Part shown: piece after piece, positions 1 to 7,145 of the stretch
How positions within the stretch are numbered: position 1 is the stretch's first letter
Layout of the letters: each line of letters begins with the position of its first letter
Assembly (NCBI GenBank): GCA_028284885.1
Contig: JANQQW010000180.1
Location: 1 to 37,227, forward strand
Length of the DNA stretch: 37,227 nt
Direction: 5' to 3'
Source of the DNA: Planctomycetaceae bacterium
GTDB taxonomy: Bacteria > Planctomycetota > Planctomycetia > Planctomycetales > Planctomycetaceae
Position numbers and translations under genes: made by a program
The notes under the pieces: generated by a model
The model's database searches: none
What the model saw: the letters and a program-made list of their open reading frames with translations, nothing else
Told to the model about the DNA's origin: nothing

Positions 1-399
1 GTCGGGAGCGACGGTCGGGACACGTCGGTCGGCGAGTTGGTCGAGCCGGCGGGGGACACCTCGCTGGCCGCGGGTCTGGTCGCGCTCCTCGAGCGCGACC
101 CGGACGTCGTGTTCGTCCTCACGGACGGGTACGAGAACGCACCGGCGGGTCGCTTCGGCGAGGTCGTGCGGGCGGTTCGGCGGATGGGCATCCGGACGCC
201 GATCCACCAGCTCTCGCCGGTGTTCGCGGCCGAGGCGCGGGGGCTGCGGTCCCTCTCGCCGGAGGTGGCGAGCCTGCCGGCGAGCAAGCCGGAGGCGATC
301 GGACCGGGCCTGTTGAAGGTCCTGTTCGAGAGCGACGTGGAACGCGGCGTGGCGGCCCTGCTCGGCATGGTCGCCCCGTCGGTTGGGATTGGCGGGTAG
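1..399 (+). CDS. C-terminal part of a von Willebrand A-like protein (5' truncated)
   Basis: The reading frame is open from base 1, so the gene begins upstream; only the last 132 residues are visible. The segment DVVFVLTDGYEN resembles the central strand and 'TDG' turn of a von Willebrand factor A domain, followed by an alternating helix/strand pattern (EVVRAVRRMGIRTPIHQL) fitting the end of that fold. The MIDAS DxSxS motif would lie outside the window, so metal binding cannot be judged. No signal peptide or membrane segment is visible in this part. It lies on the same strand as the ARPP-1-like gene that follows, 195 bases away, so a functional pair is possible but unproven. The stop codon lies inside a G-rich repeat. 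The vWA assignment rests on a short segment and is moderate only. Confidence 0.5.
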   Translation, partial: VGSDGRDTSVGELVEPAGDTSLAAGLVALLERDPDVVFVLTDGYENAPAGRFGEVVRAVRRMGIRTPIHQLSPVFAAEARGLRSLSPEVASLPASKPEAIGPGLLKVLFESDVERGVAALLGMVAPSVGIGG

Positions 400-410
400 T
401 GGGTAGTGGG
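385..410 (+). other. Predicted G-quadruplex motif across the stop codon
   Basis: Four GGG runs start at 385, 394, 401 and 408, separated by loops of 6, 4 and 4 bases. This fits the usual G3+N1-7 intramolecular quadruplex pattern. The stop codon TAG (397-399) of the upstream gene lies in one of the loops. The pattern is seen directly; folding is inferred. Confidence 0.5.
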
Positions 411-457
411 TAGCACTCACGGAGTGCAGTCCGCCGTTGGCTACCCACTACCCACTA
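397..457. repeat. Inverted repeat built from TAGTGGG units
   Basis: An 18-base arm at 397-414, made of two and a half TAGTGGG units, is perfectly complementary to 440-457, with a 25-base loop. It begins on the stop codon of the vWA-like gene. The left arm overlaps the predicted quadruplex, so cruciform/hairpin and quadruplex forms would compete. It could end transcription or be a dispersed repeat; there is no U-rich tail to favour a simple terminator. Confidence 0.7.
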
Positions 458-486
458 TCAACTGCCAACTCAGTCACGGCAGTAAC

Positions 487-563
487 GGGTAGTTGATGGT
501 TGGTCGTTGGTGGCCCCTTGGCGGGGAGGCGTCCCTCCGAGAGCGACCAACTACCTACTACCC
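487..563. repeat. Second, imperfect inverted repeat before the ARPP-1-like gene
   Basis: Arms 487-506 and 544-563 are complementary at 17 of 20 positions, with the same GGGTAGT-type wording as the repeat at 397-457. The right arm ends 18 bases before the ribosome binding site of the next gene, so it may affect the leader of that mRNA. Confidence 0.55.
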
Positions 564-594
564 ACTACCAACGCAGTCTCGGAGGCAACGCATC

Positions 595-1626
595 ATGTTT
601 CGCAAGAACTCCACCACGATCCGCGTCGGCGACGTGCTGCACGGCTGCACGCCGGGCCGGATCCAGAGTGTCGGCTACATGCAGGTCGTTCCACTGGTGA
701 GCGACCTGACCGACGACCGCTTCGTTTCGCCCCTCGAGGGGGAGACCGAAATCCGGACGACCGACTACGGCACGCTCGCTTTCCGCAACCCGAGCGACCG
801 CGTGCTCATCGTCCCCTGCAACGCCGGCTTCGTCGTGAAGCAGGCCGCCCAGGACCACGCGATGTCGCACACGGGCGTCGTCGGGGCGTCGAAGGAGCGG
901 CGGTTCGACTCGGCGATGTGTGTCCAGCAGTCGCAGGGCGGCCTCATCGCCAAGGGGGCGCACCGACTGCTGATCCTGCCGCACGCGCTGCGGGAGTCGG
1001 CGCTCGCGAACCGCGACGAGAAGGAGTACTCGAAGCTGTGGAACGACATCGCGGCGTTCAACCGCTCCGTCGGTGCTCCGGCGCGGGGCGACCTCGTCGC
1101 GTTCCTGAAGCAGTTCGCGAGGGAACTGGACCAGTTCGTCGCCGAGTTCGAGTGCGTCCCGAACCAGATCGGCGCCGTCGTCCTGGTCGACGACCAGATC
1201 GTCGGCGTCGAGCGGGCCCCGTCGCACGCCTACTGGCGGAGCGTCTGGCCGGCGCTGATTCGGGAGTGCTACGGTTCGCTCGCGATCCAGGTCGCGAAGT
1301 CCAACAACGGGGAGGCTCGGGTGCCGGCGTCGCGGATGCCGTTGCCGGAGGTCGATACGCTCGCGGACCTCGCAGCGGCGATCGCGAACGTGGCCGCCGA
1401 GGAGGACGAGCGGACGAAGGCGACGGTCCGCGAACTGCTCGACGCCCGACTCCGGCTCGTCCGGGACGAGACGACGTGCGGTCTGCGGGTCGAGACCGTC
1501 GAGTCCGAGCGGTTCGGTGGTCAGGTGGTCCGCGACGGGCAGCGGATCGTCTACGCCTCGCTGCCCGTGACGAACGGGTCGCTCGCCGAAGGACGCTGGC
1601 GGGCGGCCGAGCCGTTCTCGATTTGA
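595..1626 (+). CDS. ARPP-1-like (DUF6569-type) protein
   Basis: A 343-residue protein without signal peptide or membrane segment. I start it at the ATG at 595 because GGAGG lies at 581-585 with a 9-base gap; earlier in-frame starts would translate the repeat region. The middle (about residues 60-110) has an ARPP-1-like pattern: strands ending in VLIVPCNAGFVVKQAAQDHAM and then the Cys-Val-Gln-Gln-Ser segment, matching the family's '...GxQxR...VxCVExG' layout. The segment IGAVVLVDDQIVGVER near residue 205 matches a later conserved strand pair of that family. ARPP-1 domains have no established catalytic role, so no function is assigned. A strong terminator follows at 1643. The similarity is from memory of the family pattern and is moderate; the coding call itself is firm. 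Confidence 0.7.
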   Translation: MFRKNSTTIRVGDVLHGCTPGRIQSVGYMQVVPLVSDLTDDRFVSPLEGETEIRTTDYGTLAFRNPSDRVLIVPCNAGFVVKQAAQDHAMSHTGVVGASKERRFDSAMCVQQSQGGLIAKGAHRLLILPHALRESALANRDEKEYSKLWNDIAAFNRSVGAPARGDLVAFLKQFARELDQFVAEFECVPNQIGAVVLVDDQIVGVERAPSHAYWRSVWPALIRECYGSLAIQVAKSNNGEARVPASRMPLPEVDTLADLAAAIANVAAEEDERTKATVRELLDARLRLVRDETTCGLRVETVESERFGGQVVRDGQRIVYASLPVTNGSLAEGRWRAAEPFSI

Positions 1627-1642
1627 ACGGAGTGTCCGCGTG

Positions 1643-1680
1643 ACGCCCCGGTCCGAGCCGTCGGACCGGGGCGTTCTCGC
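1643..1680 (+). terminator. Strong stem-loop terminator
   Basis: A near-ideal hairpin lies 16 bases after the stop codon of the ARPP-1-like gene. The stem is 14 bp (1643-1656 with 1661-1674) with the four-base loop GCCG, followed by a short T/C-rich stretch. The T tract is weak, which is common in GC-rich genomes. It separates the ARPP-1-like gene from the downstream thioredoxin-like/ABC operon. Confidence 0.75.
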
Positions 1681-1886
1681 GCGCCGGGACGTGTCGAGAC
1701 CTCGACCGTCTGCTCCTGCGAACCGGTCTCCGCACCGGGCCGTCCCCCCACTCCCCCCTCCCTACGCAATCCGAACGAGCGGAACTTCCGTGACTACCCG
1801 GTGCTCGCCGTCGGTGCGTCGTCGATTGAAAGACCAAGGGCGTCACCCCCCGACCGTTCGACGACAACCCCCGCGGAGGGCACAGG

Positions 1887-2609
1887 ATGAGGATCGAGTT
1901 GTGGACCGTCACTCTGCTCTTGTCGCTGCCCGGCCTCGCTTCGGCGGCGACGCCCGGCGAACGAGTCGAGGCCGCCGCGGCGAGCGGAAAGCACTCGTAC
2001 GTGATGTTCTACCGGTCGGATGACGACCGAACCCAGAGCATGGCGGAGACGATCGAGGGCTTCGTGTCCCAGCGGCCCGACGAGACCAGTTGGGTCAAGG
2101 TGAACGTCACGGACTCCGCCGGCAAGGACCTCGTGGAGCGGTTCAAGGCCTCGCGGCTACCCCTTCCCGCCGTGTTCGGGCTCGCCCCGAACGGGGCCAT
2201 CACGTTCGTTCGCAAGCTGGCGGTCGACACGGACACACTCGAAGGGGGCATCGTGACCCCGCAGTGCTCGGCGATGGTCGAGGCGCTGCAGCGTCAGAAG
2301 GTAACCGTCGTCTGCTTCCACCCGTCAGGCTCGCCGGCGATCCCCAAAGGCGTGCAGGCACTCGCGAGGGACCGGAATCTGGGCCCGCAGCTCAGCTTCG
2401 TGTCGGCGATCGCCGACGACCCGGCCGAGGCCCGGTTCTTCCAACGCATGCGAGTGGAGCGGGACATCACCTCCCCGGCCGTGCTGGTGTTCGCCCCGCC
2501 CGGTTCGTTCATCGGCAGGTTCCCGGCCAACGTCAGCAGTGCCACGCTCGCCAAGGCGATCCACGGCTCGGGCAAGTGCAACTGCAAGAAGTGCCGCCAC
2601 GGCAACTGA
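1887..2609 (+). CDS. Secreted tandem thioredoxin-like protein with C-terminal CxCxxC
   Basis: A 240-residue protein with an N-terminal signal peptide (hydrophobic residues 5-20, cleavage probably after LASA-A). Two thioredoxin-like halves can be seen, about residues 30-115 and 130-225; each has a strand/helix start and a cis-Pro-like 'P-AVF' or 'P-AVLVF' segment. The first half has no CxxC active site, so it is not an ordinary disulphide oxidoreductase. The C-terminus ends in a tail with Cys231, Cys233 and Cys236 followed by Arg-His, which looks like a soft-metal or thiol site. Start: ATG at 1887 with GGAGGG at 1875-1880. It precedes an FtsX/MacB-type permease by 36 bases on the same strand, so it may be its periplasmic partner. 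Role unknown; metal binding is inference. Confidence 0.75.
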   Translation: MRIELWTVTLLLSLPGLASAATPGERVEAAAASGKHSYVMFYRSDDDRTQSMAETIEGFVSQRPDETSWVKVNVTDSAGKDLVERFKASRLPLPAVFGLAPNGAITFVRKLAVDTDTLEGGIVTPQCSAMVEALQRQKVTVVCFHPSGSPAIPKGVQALARDRNLGPQLSFVSAIADDPAEARFFQRMRVERDITSPAVLVFAPPGSFIGRFPANVSSATLAKAIHGSGKCNCKKCRHGN

Positions 2610-2645
2610 CCGAACAGAGCACTCCCGAGACGAACGAGGTCGTCC

Positions 2646-3908
2646 ATGAGACTCTTCGGAATGGTCTGGTCGGAGATGGTCCGCCGCCCGGGGCCCTCGG
2701 CCGCGGCGCTCGTCGTGGTCGCGTTCGGCGTCGCAGCGCTCGTCGCCGTCGAGAGCGTGGCCACGTCGTCCGAGAAGCGAGTCGCCGGGCAGATGAGGAC
2801 GCTCGGCGCGAACGTCCTCGTGCTGCCCGCCGAGACCACGCTTCAGGACTACTACGCTGCGGACTCCCACGGCGAGTCGCTTCCCGAGGAGTACGCCAGC
2901 CGCATCACCATGGCCCAGCTGAAGGGCGTCGAGGAACTCTCCCCCCGGCTCTCCGTCGAGTGCGAACTCGACGAGTCCTCGGTCGTGCTGACCGGCGTCC
3001 TCCCCCGGCAGGAGTTCTACGAGCAGTCCGCGTGGCAGAGCTTCGACCTGCTCACGGCCGACATCGACTCCTTCGAGACGGGCGGCGGCCTCGGAAGGAA
3101 GCACGAAGGCTGTTGCGGTCGCACGTGTCAGCTGACGACCGAGGAGAAGCGGAGCCTCGCCTCCTACGCGAAGACGCGGATCGTCCACGAACTCGACCGG
3201 GACTCCGTGCTGGTCGGGGCCGACGTGGCGGAAGAGCACGGGTTCGCGGGGGGCGAGACGGTCCGGCTCCTCGGTGCCGACTTCCGCGTCGCCGGCGTCC
3301 TGCCGAGGACCGGAACCGTCGACGACGCACGGCTGCTGGGTCACCTGCACCGCGTGCAGGAGGTGAGCGACTCGGGCCCGGTGGTCAACGTGATCGAGGT
3401 CATGGGCTGCTGCGACGCGATGGCGGCCGACCTCGTCGGCGACCTCAAGGACCTGCTGCCCGGCGCCCGCGTCGTCACGATCGCCAACCTCGTCGAGGCC
3501 CAGGTGACGGTCAACGGGCTGATGAAGCGGCTGTCGTACGTTCTGTTCGCCGTCCTCGTCGTGCTCGGAGGGGCGAGTGTCGCCAGCGTCATGTTCGCGA
3601 ACGTGTCGGAGCGTCGTCGCGAGCTGGGAACGTTGATGGCACTCGGCGCGACACCGTCGACGGTCGGCCGGATGGTGATCCTGAAGGCCGCGACCCTCGG
3701 CGTGGCCGGTGCCGTGCTCGGCGTCGGACTCGGCGCGGTCTCCGCCTACGCCGTCGGCCTCCGGTACCTCGGCTTCACGGTGTCGACTCCGCCCGCCATC
3801 GTGCTGACCGGATTCGGGACGGCCCTCCTCGTGGCCGTCGTCGCGAGCTACGTGCCCGCCAGGCGAGCCGCGCGGCTCGACCCCTGCACCTGTCTGCAGG
3901 AACTCTGA
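2646..3908 (+). CDS. ABC transporter permease, FtsX/MacB family, with cysteine motifs
   Basis: A 420-residue integral membrane protein with the four-helix MacB/FtsX layout: one N-terminal helix (about residues 18-38), a large periplasmic domain (about 45-290), and three C-terminal helices (about 298-320, 345-370 and 383-402). The cytoplasmic loop ERRRELGTLMALGA is the coupling segment typical of FtsX-like permeases. The periplasmic domain contains C156-C157-x3-C161 and C255-C256, and the C-terminus has CTC; such cysteines are not usual for lipoprotein-release or efflux members. ATG at 2646 follows GAGG at 2636-2639. It sits between the thioredoxin-like protein and the matching ATPase and is probably one operon with them. 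The substrate is unknown; metal or thiol chemistry is a guess from the cysteines. Confidence 0.85.
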   Translation: MRLFGMVWSEMVRRPGPSAAALVVVAFGVAALVAVESVATSSEKRVAGQMRTLGANVLVLPAETTLQDYYAADSHGESLPEEYASRITMAQLKGVEELSPRLSVECELDESSVVLTGVLPRQEFYEQSAWQSFDLLTADIDSFETGGGLGRKHEGCCGRTCQLTTEEKRSLASYAKTRIVHELDRDSVLVGADVAEEHGFAGGETVRLLGADFRVAGVLPRTGTVDDARLLGHLHRVQEVSDSGPVVNVIEVMGCCDAMAADLVGDLKDLLPGARVVTIANLVEAQVTVNGLMKRLSYVLFAVLVVLGGASVASVMFANVSERRRELGTLMALGATPSTVGRMVILKAATLGVAGAVLGVGLGAVSAYAVGLRYLGFTVSTPPAIVLTGFGTALLVAVVASYVPARRAARLDPCTCLQEL

Positions 3909-3947
3909 GCGTTCGAGCGGCCCCGTCGGGACGGCAAGGAGACGGAC

Positions 3948-4652
3948 ATGATCTCACTCGACCAGGTCGAGAAGCGGTACGAGCAAGGCGGGGCCGTCGT
4001 CCACGCCCTGCGGTCGACGACGCTCGACTTACGCGGTGGTGACTTCGTCGCGGTCGTCGGCCCCAGCGGCAGCGGCAAGTCGACGTTGTTGTCGGTCCTC
4101 GGCGCGATGCTCAACCCGAGTGCCGGTCGCGTCGTGCTGGACGGCACGTCGGTCTACGAGATCGGCGTCGCCGAGCGGGCCCGCGTCCGGAACGAACGGA
4201 TCGGCTTCGTCTTCCAGAACTTCAACCTCGTCCCGTGGATGACCGCGCTGGAGAACGTCGAGCTGCCGCTCCGGCTGTACGGCGGCAGCCGGGCCGAACG
4301 ACGGGGTCGTGCCCTAGAACTGCTGGAGCACTTCGGGCTCGCGGACCGCGTCGGGCATCGTCCTTCGGAGCTCAGTGCCGGGCAGCAACAGCGCGTCGCC
4401 CTGGCGCGGACACTGGTGACGAGGCCGACGCTCGTTCTCGCCGACGAGCCGACGGGCAACCTCGACCCGGCCTCTCGTAACCTCGTCCTCCAGACCCTGA
4501 CGGACTTTCGCGACGACGACCGGGCGATCGTGCTGGTCACGCACGACCCGGCGGTGTCCCGCGCCGCCGACCGAATCCTGACGATCTCCGACGGACTGCT
4601 GGAGGAGTCGAAGGCCGCTTCGGAGATCGGGCTGGCGAGCGACGTCGCGTAG
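3948..4652 (+). CDS. ABC transporter ATP-binding protein, LolD/MacB type
   Basis: A 234-residue nucleotide-binding subunit with every expected motif in order: Walker A GPSGSGKST (about residue 38), Q-loop FVFQNFN, signature LSAGQQQRVALAR, Walker B LVLADEPTGNLD and switch histidine VTHD. The sequence type (FVFQ..NLVP, DEPTGNLD) is that of the LolD/MacB/FtsE group, which partners FtsX-like permeases such as the one 39 bases upstream. The ATG at 3948 follows AAGGAGA at 3936-3942. It supplies ATP energy for mechanotransmission across the inner membrane rather than for classical transport, by analogy with MacB. The gene ends 24 bases from a convergent gene. Confidence 0.93.
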   Translation: MISLDQVEKRYEQGGAVVHALRSTTLDLRGGDFVAVVGPSGSGKSTLLSVLGAMLNPSAGRVVLDGTSVYEIGVAERARVRNERIGFVFQNFNLVPWMTALENVELPLRLYGGSRAERRGRALELLEHFGLADRVGHRPSELSAGQQQRVALARTLVTRPTLVLADEPTGNLDPASRNLVLQTLTDFRDDDRAIVLVTHDPAVSRAADRILTISDGLLEESKAASEIGLASDVA

Positions 4653-4676
4653 CCGCGACGGCACGCCGCTCGCCGG

Positions 4677-5126
4677 TCACGCCGGGCTGGCTCCGCTCGT
4701 CGGTGGCATCCACGTCAGCGACGAGTGGTGCAGCGAGATGACGACTTTGCCGTTGAGCTTGTGGTAGGCGAAGGTGTAGTCGGCCCGCGTGGCGTCGCCC
4801 TTCTCGTTCACGAACGTGTAGTGCCCCATGTCCTTGTAGCCGAGGCCACCGGCCTTGAGGATGGGCCCGACGGCGCTCTGGAACTCGACGTGCTTCCACC
4901 CGTGGTTCAGGAACCCGCCGTCGTTCGGGTAGTCGGGGTCGCCGCCGACGAAGTAGGACCGGGTCCCCGCCTCGTCCAGGCGGATGACGTCCGCCAACGT
5001 CGGCTTGAAGAGGAGCGGCTCGTCGGCCGAACCGAAGTCGTAGAGTCCGAGCAGCGTCTCGACGTCCTGCTCGACGACGGCCCTTGCCCAGGCCCGCTGT
5101 GCGTTCACCACCTCGGCCTTCGTCAT
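4677..5126 (-). CDS. NTF2-like / SnoaL-like protein
   Basis: A small soluble protein of 149 residues from the internal ATG at 5126. The pattern (helical start with TKAEVVNAQRAWARAVVEQD, then LLGLYDF, then strands ending in SLHHSSL) is that of the NTF2-like cone fold, closest in feel to the CaMKII-association/SnoaL-like group that uses 'W...D...LLxLY'. Such proteins are dimeric pocket proteins with no single function. The start is uncertain: an in-frame GTG at 5144-5146 has AGGGG upstream, and the frame stays open to 5195. It converges with the ABC ATPase gene and lies just downstream of fhcA on the same strand. The specific role is unknown. Confidence 0.65.
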   Translation of the reverse strand: MTKAEVVNAQRAWARAVVEQDVETLLGLYDFGSADEPLLFKPTLADVIRLDEAGTRSYFVGGDPDYPNDGGFLNHGWKHVEFQSAVGPILKAGGLGYKDMGHYTFVNEKGDATRADYTFAYHKLNGKVVISLHHSSLTWMPPTSGASPA

Positions 5127-5254
5127 CTTCTCGAACGAGCGCACCACGACACGACCCCTGCGTTTCGGAACGCGGCCATGATGGGCGAAGCCCACCCGGT
5201 GATCAAGCGGCGGCCGCGGAGAAGACGCGTGACGGCTCGTGCAGGGCTGCGACG

Positions 5255-6964
5255 TCAGGCCCCCGACGCGTCGCCGTCGTCGTGGCTGGCGACGGCGGGG
5301 CCGTCCTGCGGCGAGTCACAGGGAACGACACGCGGCTGGGCGACTTCGTGCTCGTCGACGCCGTAGTTCCGGAAGCGAATCGTGTAGTGGTCCTCGAACC
5401 AGTCCTTGATGCCCGGCAAGGCCTCGTCCTCGTAGCCGGGCTCGACGAACAGCGTCTCGCCGAAGACCTCTTCCCGGATGTCGCCGTCCTCGGCCGCGAT
5501 CGTCCCCCCCTTGATCACCCACCGCGGGCGTTCGAACATCAGGCGTCGGTCCGTGTTCGGCGTGTAGATCGTGACGTCGGCGTCGGCCCCCACACCGAGG
5601 TGGCCCTTGTGCTTCATCCCCAGGATCCGTGCCGGTGAGGCCCGCGTGATGACGGCGATCTCGAACAGCGTGTACTCACGGTCGATGTCCGCGAGATCGG
5701 TCCGCTCGGCCAACCCGTGCGGCAGTCGGGCCATCGTGTCGCGCCGCAGCTCGCGGTCCATCAGCAGCGCGATGATCTCGGGGTACCGGTAGAACGCCCC
5801 GCCGTTGGGATGGTCGCTCGTCATGGCACACCGCCACGGGTCGTCCATCAGCAGGTACCACTCCAGGGCGATCGCCCACTGGACGGCGTGGATCAGGCTC
5901 TTCTCCGGTCGGTACTCGATCGGGATCACGCCGCAGCTGCTCTCCTGTTCGCAGTCGGCGGTGAACCACTTGTTGCCCGTCAGTCGGAACAGGTGCTGGC
6001 TGAACGGAGCGTCCCCCGTCATCGACAGCGTCTGGCCGGGGTTGACGTGCCCCACGTCGACGGTGATCTCGGGGTGCGCGCTGACGTAGTCGACGAGTCG
6101 TGAGGTCGCCGACCGGAAGCTGCGGGGGTCGTTCGGGTCGCCGTCGTACGAGTGGAACTGCACGTGGGCGAAGTGCCCGCGGTGTCCCTCGAGGCTCTCC
6201 ATCGTGTGCTGGGTCGTCTCCCAGTTCCCGGGGATGCCGAGGTTGTTGCAGTGGATGTGGACCGAGTGCGGCAGCTTCAGGCGGTCGCTCGCGGCGGCGA
6301 GTTCCCGCACGATGGCGCGGGGCGTCACGCCGAAGCTCGGCACCGGCTCGTCGAGCTGCTGCATCGACATGCGGCTGATCTGCTTCCAGCTCTCGACGCC
6401 GCCGGGGTTGACGATCTTGACGGTGTACCCCTTCGCGGACTCGAGCATCCAGCTGCAGTACGCGTCGAGCTGTTCGTGCTCGCCCTCGCGAATCCGGTCC
6501 ATCACGTAGTGGTTGTTGCCGAAGAGGACGAAGAACCCCTTGTCGAGCTGCGGCGTGTCGGCGAACTCCTCGTGGGCGTGCCGGGCGAGCAGCCCGGGGA
6601 TCGCCGCGTCGAACGCGGTGGTGTAGCCCATCTGACTGTACATGTAGCCGGTCGTGAACGTGCTCGGCACGGGGCCGGCCGTTCCGGAGCGGGTGACGTC
6701 GGTTCGCCTGCAGATCGGGTCGAACCGCTTCATCTCGGGCGTCATCTTGCGGCCGGCGTTCACCTTCGGGCCGGCGATGTGGCAGTGCATGTCGATGCCG
6801 CCCGGCATGACGACGTAGCCCCGCACGTCGAGTTCGCGGTCCGGCCGAACGCCGCCCGTCGGCTCGGCGACGACCTTTCCGCCCTGCATCCAGACGTCGC
6901 GGACCTGGCCGTCGATCCCGTTCTCGGGGTCGTAGACCGTTCCGCCGGACAACTTGAACAACAT
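5255..6964 (-). CDS. fhcA: Formylmethanofuran dehydrogenase subunit A (FwdA/FhcA type)
   Basis: A 569-residue amidohydrolase-superfamily protein. In methanogens FwdA, and in aerobic C1-oxidising bacteria FhcA, handles formate and formyl-methanofuran at a binuclear metal site. The metal-site pattern is present: His60-Cys-His62 after a 'GGIDMH' strand, the Lys of YTVKIVNPGG (the candidate carbamylated lysine), histidines in HIHCNNLGI and AHVQFHS, and the Asp in TSDHPNGG. Length matches the family (about 540-570). ATG at 6964 is preceded on the minus strand by GGAGAA with a 6-base gap. Planctomycetes are known to carry H4MPT-linked C1 genes, which supports the call. The partner subunits FhcB, C and D are not in this window, so the complex is encoded elsewhere at least in part. 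Confidence 0.93.
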   Translation of the reverse strand: MLFKLSGGTVYDPENGIDGQVRDVWMQGGKVVAEPTGGVRPDRELDVRGYVVMPGGIDMHCHIAGPKVNAGRKMTPEMKRFDPICRRTDVTRSGTAGPVPSTFTTGYMYSQMGYTTAFDAAIPGLLARHAHEEFADTPQLDKGFFVLFGNNHYVMDRIREGEHEQLDAYCSWMLESAKGYTVKIVNPGGVESWKQISRMSMQQLDEPVPSFGVTPRAIVRELAAASDRLKLPHSVHIHCNNLGIPGNWETTQHTMESLEGHRGHFAHVQFHSYDGDPNDPRSFRSATSRLVDYVSAHPEITVDVGHVNPGQTLSMTGDAPFSQHLFRLTGNKWFTADCEQESSCGVIPIEYRPEKSLIHAVQWAIALEWYLLMDDPWRCAMTSDHPNGGAFYRYPEIIALLMDRELRRDTMARLPHGLAERTDLADIDREYTLFEIAVITRASPARILGMKHKGHLGVGADADVTIYTPNTDRRLMFERPRWVIKGGTIAAEDGDIREEVFGETLFVEPGYEDEALPGIKDWFEDHYTIRFRNYGVDEHEVAQPRVVPCDSPQDGPAVASHDDGDASGA

Positions 6965-7032
6965 CGCGGTTCTCCAACGTTCGCTGTGCGGCGGGGTCGT
7001 CGCGCCAACCGGGAGAGTCCGTCCGAGAGCCC

Positions 7033-7116
7033 CGTACGACAGGCACTCCTGCCCGTCGCCGAGATGCCACGCACGCGAAACGGCCTGCGGGGACGGGCAG
7101 GAGTGCCCGTCCTACG
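7033..7116. repeat. Inverted repeat whose arms are themselves palindromic
   Basis: Arms 7033-7057 and 7092-7116 match as inverted repeats at 23 of 25 positions. The right arm also folds on itself as a perfect 8-bp hairpin (7092-7099 with 7104-7111, loop GGAG). It sits in the 181-base gap between fhcA and the DUF1080-ThuA gene, in front of the first and behind the second. It resembles the REP-like intergenic elements seen in many bacterial genomes, and could also stop or stabilise mRNA from the upstream gene. Confidence 0.7.
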
Positions 7117-7145
7117 TTTCGTTCGGCCCGTTCTCGTAGAGACTC

